Shown: piece by piece, positions 63,715-64,000 of the stretch
Layout of the letters: each line of letters begins with the position of its first letter
Position numbering within the stretch: position 1 is the first letter of the stretch
DNA from: an uncultured Acidobacteriia bacterium
Lineage (GTDB): Bacteria > Acidobacteriota > Terriglobia > Bryobacterales > Bryobacteraceae
Direction: 5' to 3'
Length of the DNA: 64,000 bases
Assembly (NCBI GenBank): GCA_903828455.1
Contig: CAIKMJ010000046.1
Span: 62,001-126,000, forward strand
Made by a program: the position numbers and the translations under genes
Notes under the pieces: model-generated
What the model saw: only the letters and a program-made list of their open reading frames with translations
Databases searched by the model: none
What the model was told of the DNA's origin: nothing

Positions 63715-63900
63715 TTAGCTGGCGGAAACGGCGGCGTTCGAGAGCTGGTTGCTGGCGTTCTTCCAGATGGAGTTGACGCTGGAACCGGCCTGAATGAAGA
63801 TCGCGGCCGAAGCGAGGGCGATGAACGCCATCAGCAGCGTGTATTCGATCAGATCCTGGCCCTGCTCTTCTTTCACGAAACGCATAAACATGTTTTTCAT
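63715..63900 (-). CDS. flp: Flp-family type IVb pilin (first copy)
   Basis: 61 residues: MKNMFMRFVKEEQG then QDLIEYTLLMAFIALASAAI, with cleavage expected after the Gly, and a tail NSIWKNASNQLSNAAVSAS. About two thirds identical to the second pilin (63370-63555), so a tandem duplication. The ATG is preceded by AGAGGAAAAGG. It is the first tad gene inside the window; the promoter probably lies in the last 100 bp or beyond. Confidence 0.95.
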   Translation of the reverse strand: MKNMFMRFVKEEQGQDLIEYTLLMAFIALASAAIFIQAGSSVNSIWKNASNQLSNAAVSAS

Positions 63901-63948
63901 TGTGGTTTGGTCCTTTTCCTCTTATGTATTTGGTTGGGTGGTGGTTTT

Positions 63949-63966
63949 CGCGATCTTCCGATCGCG
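63949..63966. other. Perfect stem-loop upstream of the first pilin gene
   Basis: CGCGATC, TTCC, GATCGCG: seven pairs and a tetraloop, 49 bp upstream of the pilin ATG. No T tract on either side. It may be a leader structure of the pilin message. Confidence 0.5.
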
Positions 63967-64000
63967 GCTGCTTCCCTCGTTACTGGAAACGAAGGGAACT

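Overview
The window looks like chromosome from a high-GC acidobacterium, most likely Bryobacteraceae/Solibacterales. I infer this from two proteins ending in the Solibacter-type C-terminal domain (TIGR03437), two VWFA-related Acidobacterial proteins (TIGR03436), a wHTH-TPR regulator and a Tad pilus operon. No database search was possible, so the taxonomic call rests on recognising these families. I see no tRNA, rRNA, CRISPR array, phage or transposase.

Layout. 1-950: 5' part of a molybdenum hydroxylase (large and small subunits, minus strand). 1309-7455: a plus-strand cluster of two secreted CX4CH proteins, a decaheme cytochrome and an MtrB/PioB-like porin, which together look like an outer-membrane electron conduit. 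7468-13698: a Tat-exported tandem SnoaL protein, then a DUF2760-Hsp70-Hsp70 operon. 13842-18557: DsbA-like protein, MerR-TPR protein, aconitase. 18643-24724: minus-strand run uvrA, deoxyhypusine synthase-like gene, CPBP protease, mtnA, TlpA-like thioredoxin. 24797-31731: zinc-ribbon protein, rluD-like gene, VWA protein, atl, polX, NUDIX, a 29-residue Lys/Ala peptide with tandem terminators, rnhA, cyclophilin, nadD. 31857-46000: mixed genes (secreted protein, dusB, methyltransferase, MscS channel, orphan TPR-secretin, phosphoesterase, wHTH-TPR regulator, small HTH protein, SEC-C protein, ROK kinase, amidase, VWA protein) with several short tandem repeats. 46122-52617: coupled operon recO-glyQ-glyS-ppdK. 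52904-63900: prepilin peptidase cpaA and DUF5658 gene on the plus strand, facing a long minus-strand tad operon: two Flp pilins, cpaB, cpaC, tadZ, tadA, tadB, tadC, two tiny membrane proteins, a squalene-cyclase-repeat protein and a DUF362 protein.

Three things stand out across genes. First, several genes (dsbA-like, polX, cyclophilin, dusB, phosphoesterase) have a -10-like hexamer ending exactly 6 nt before an ATG, GTG or TTG start and no Shine-Dalgarno, as expected for leaderless mRNAs. Second, 14-16 bp tandem repeats recur; they have a 15-bp period inside genes and mostly 16 bp between genes. Third, very small genes with good ribosome-binding sites are present (29, 32 and 34 residues).

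The most interesting system is the cytochrome-porin cluster with its paired CX4CH secreted proteins. Next come the tiny paralogous membrane proteins at the tail of the tad operon and the leaderless-gene pattern.
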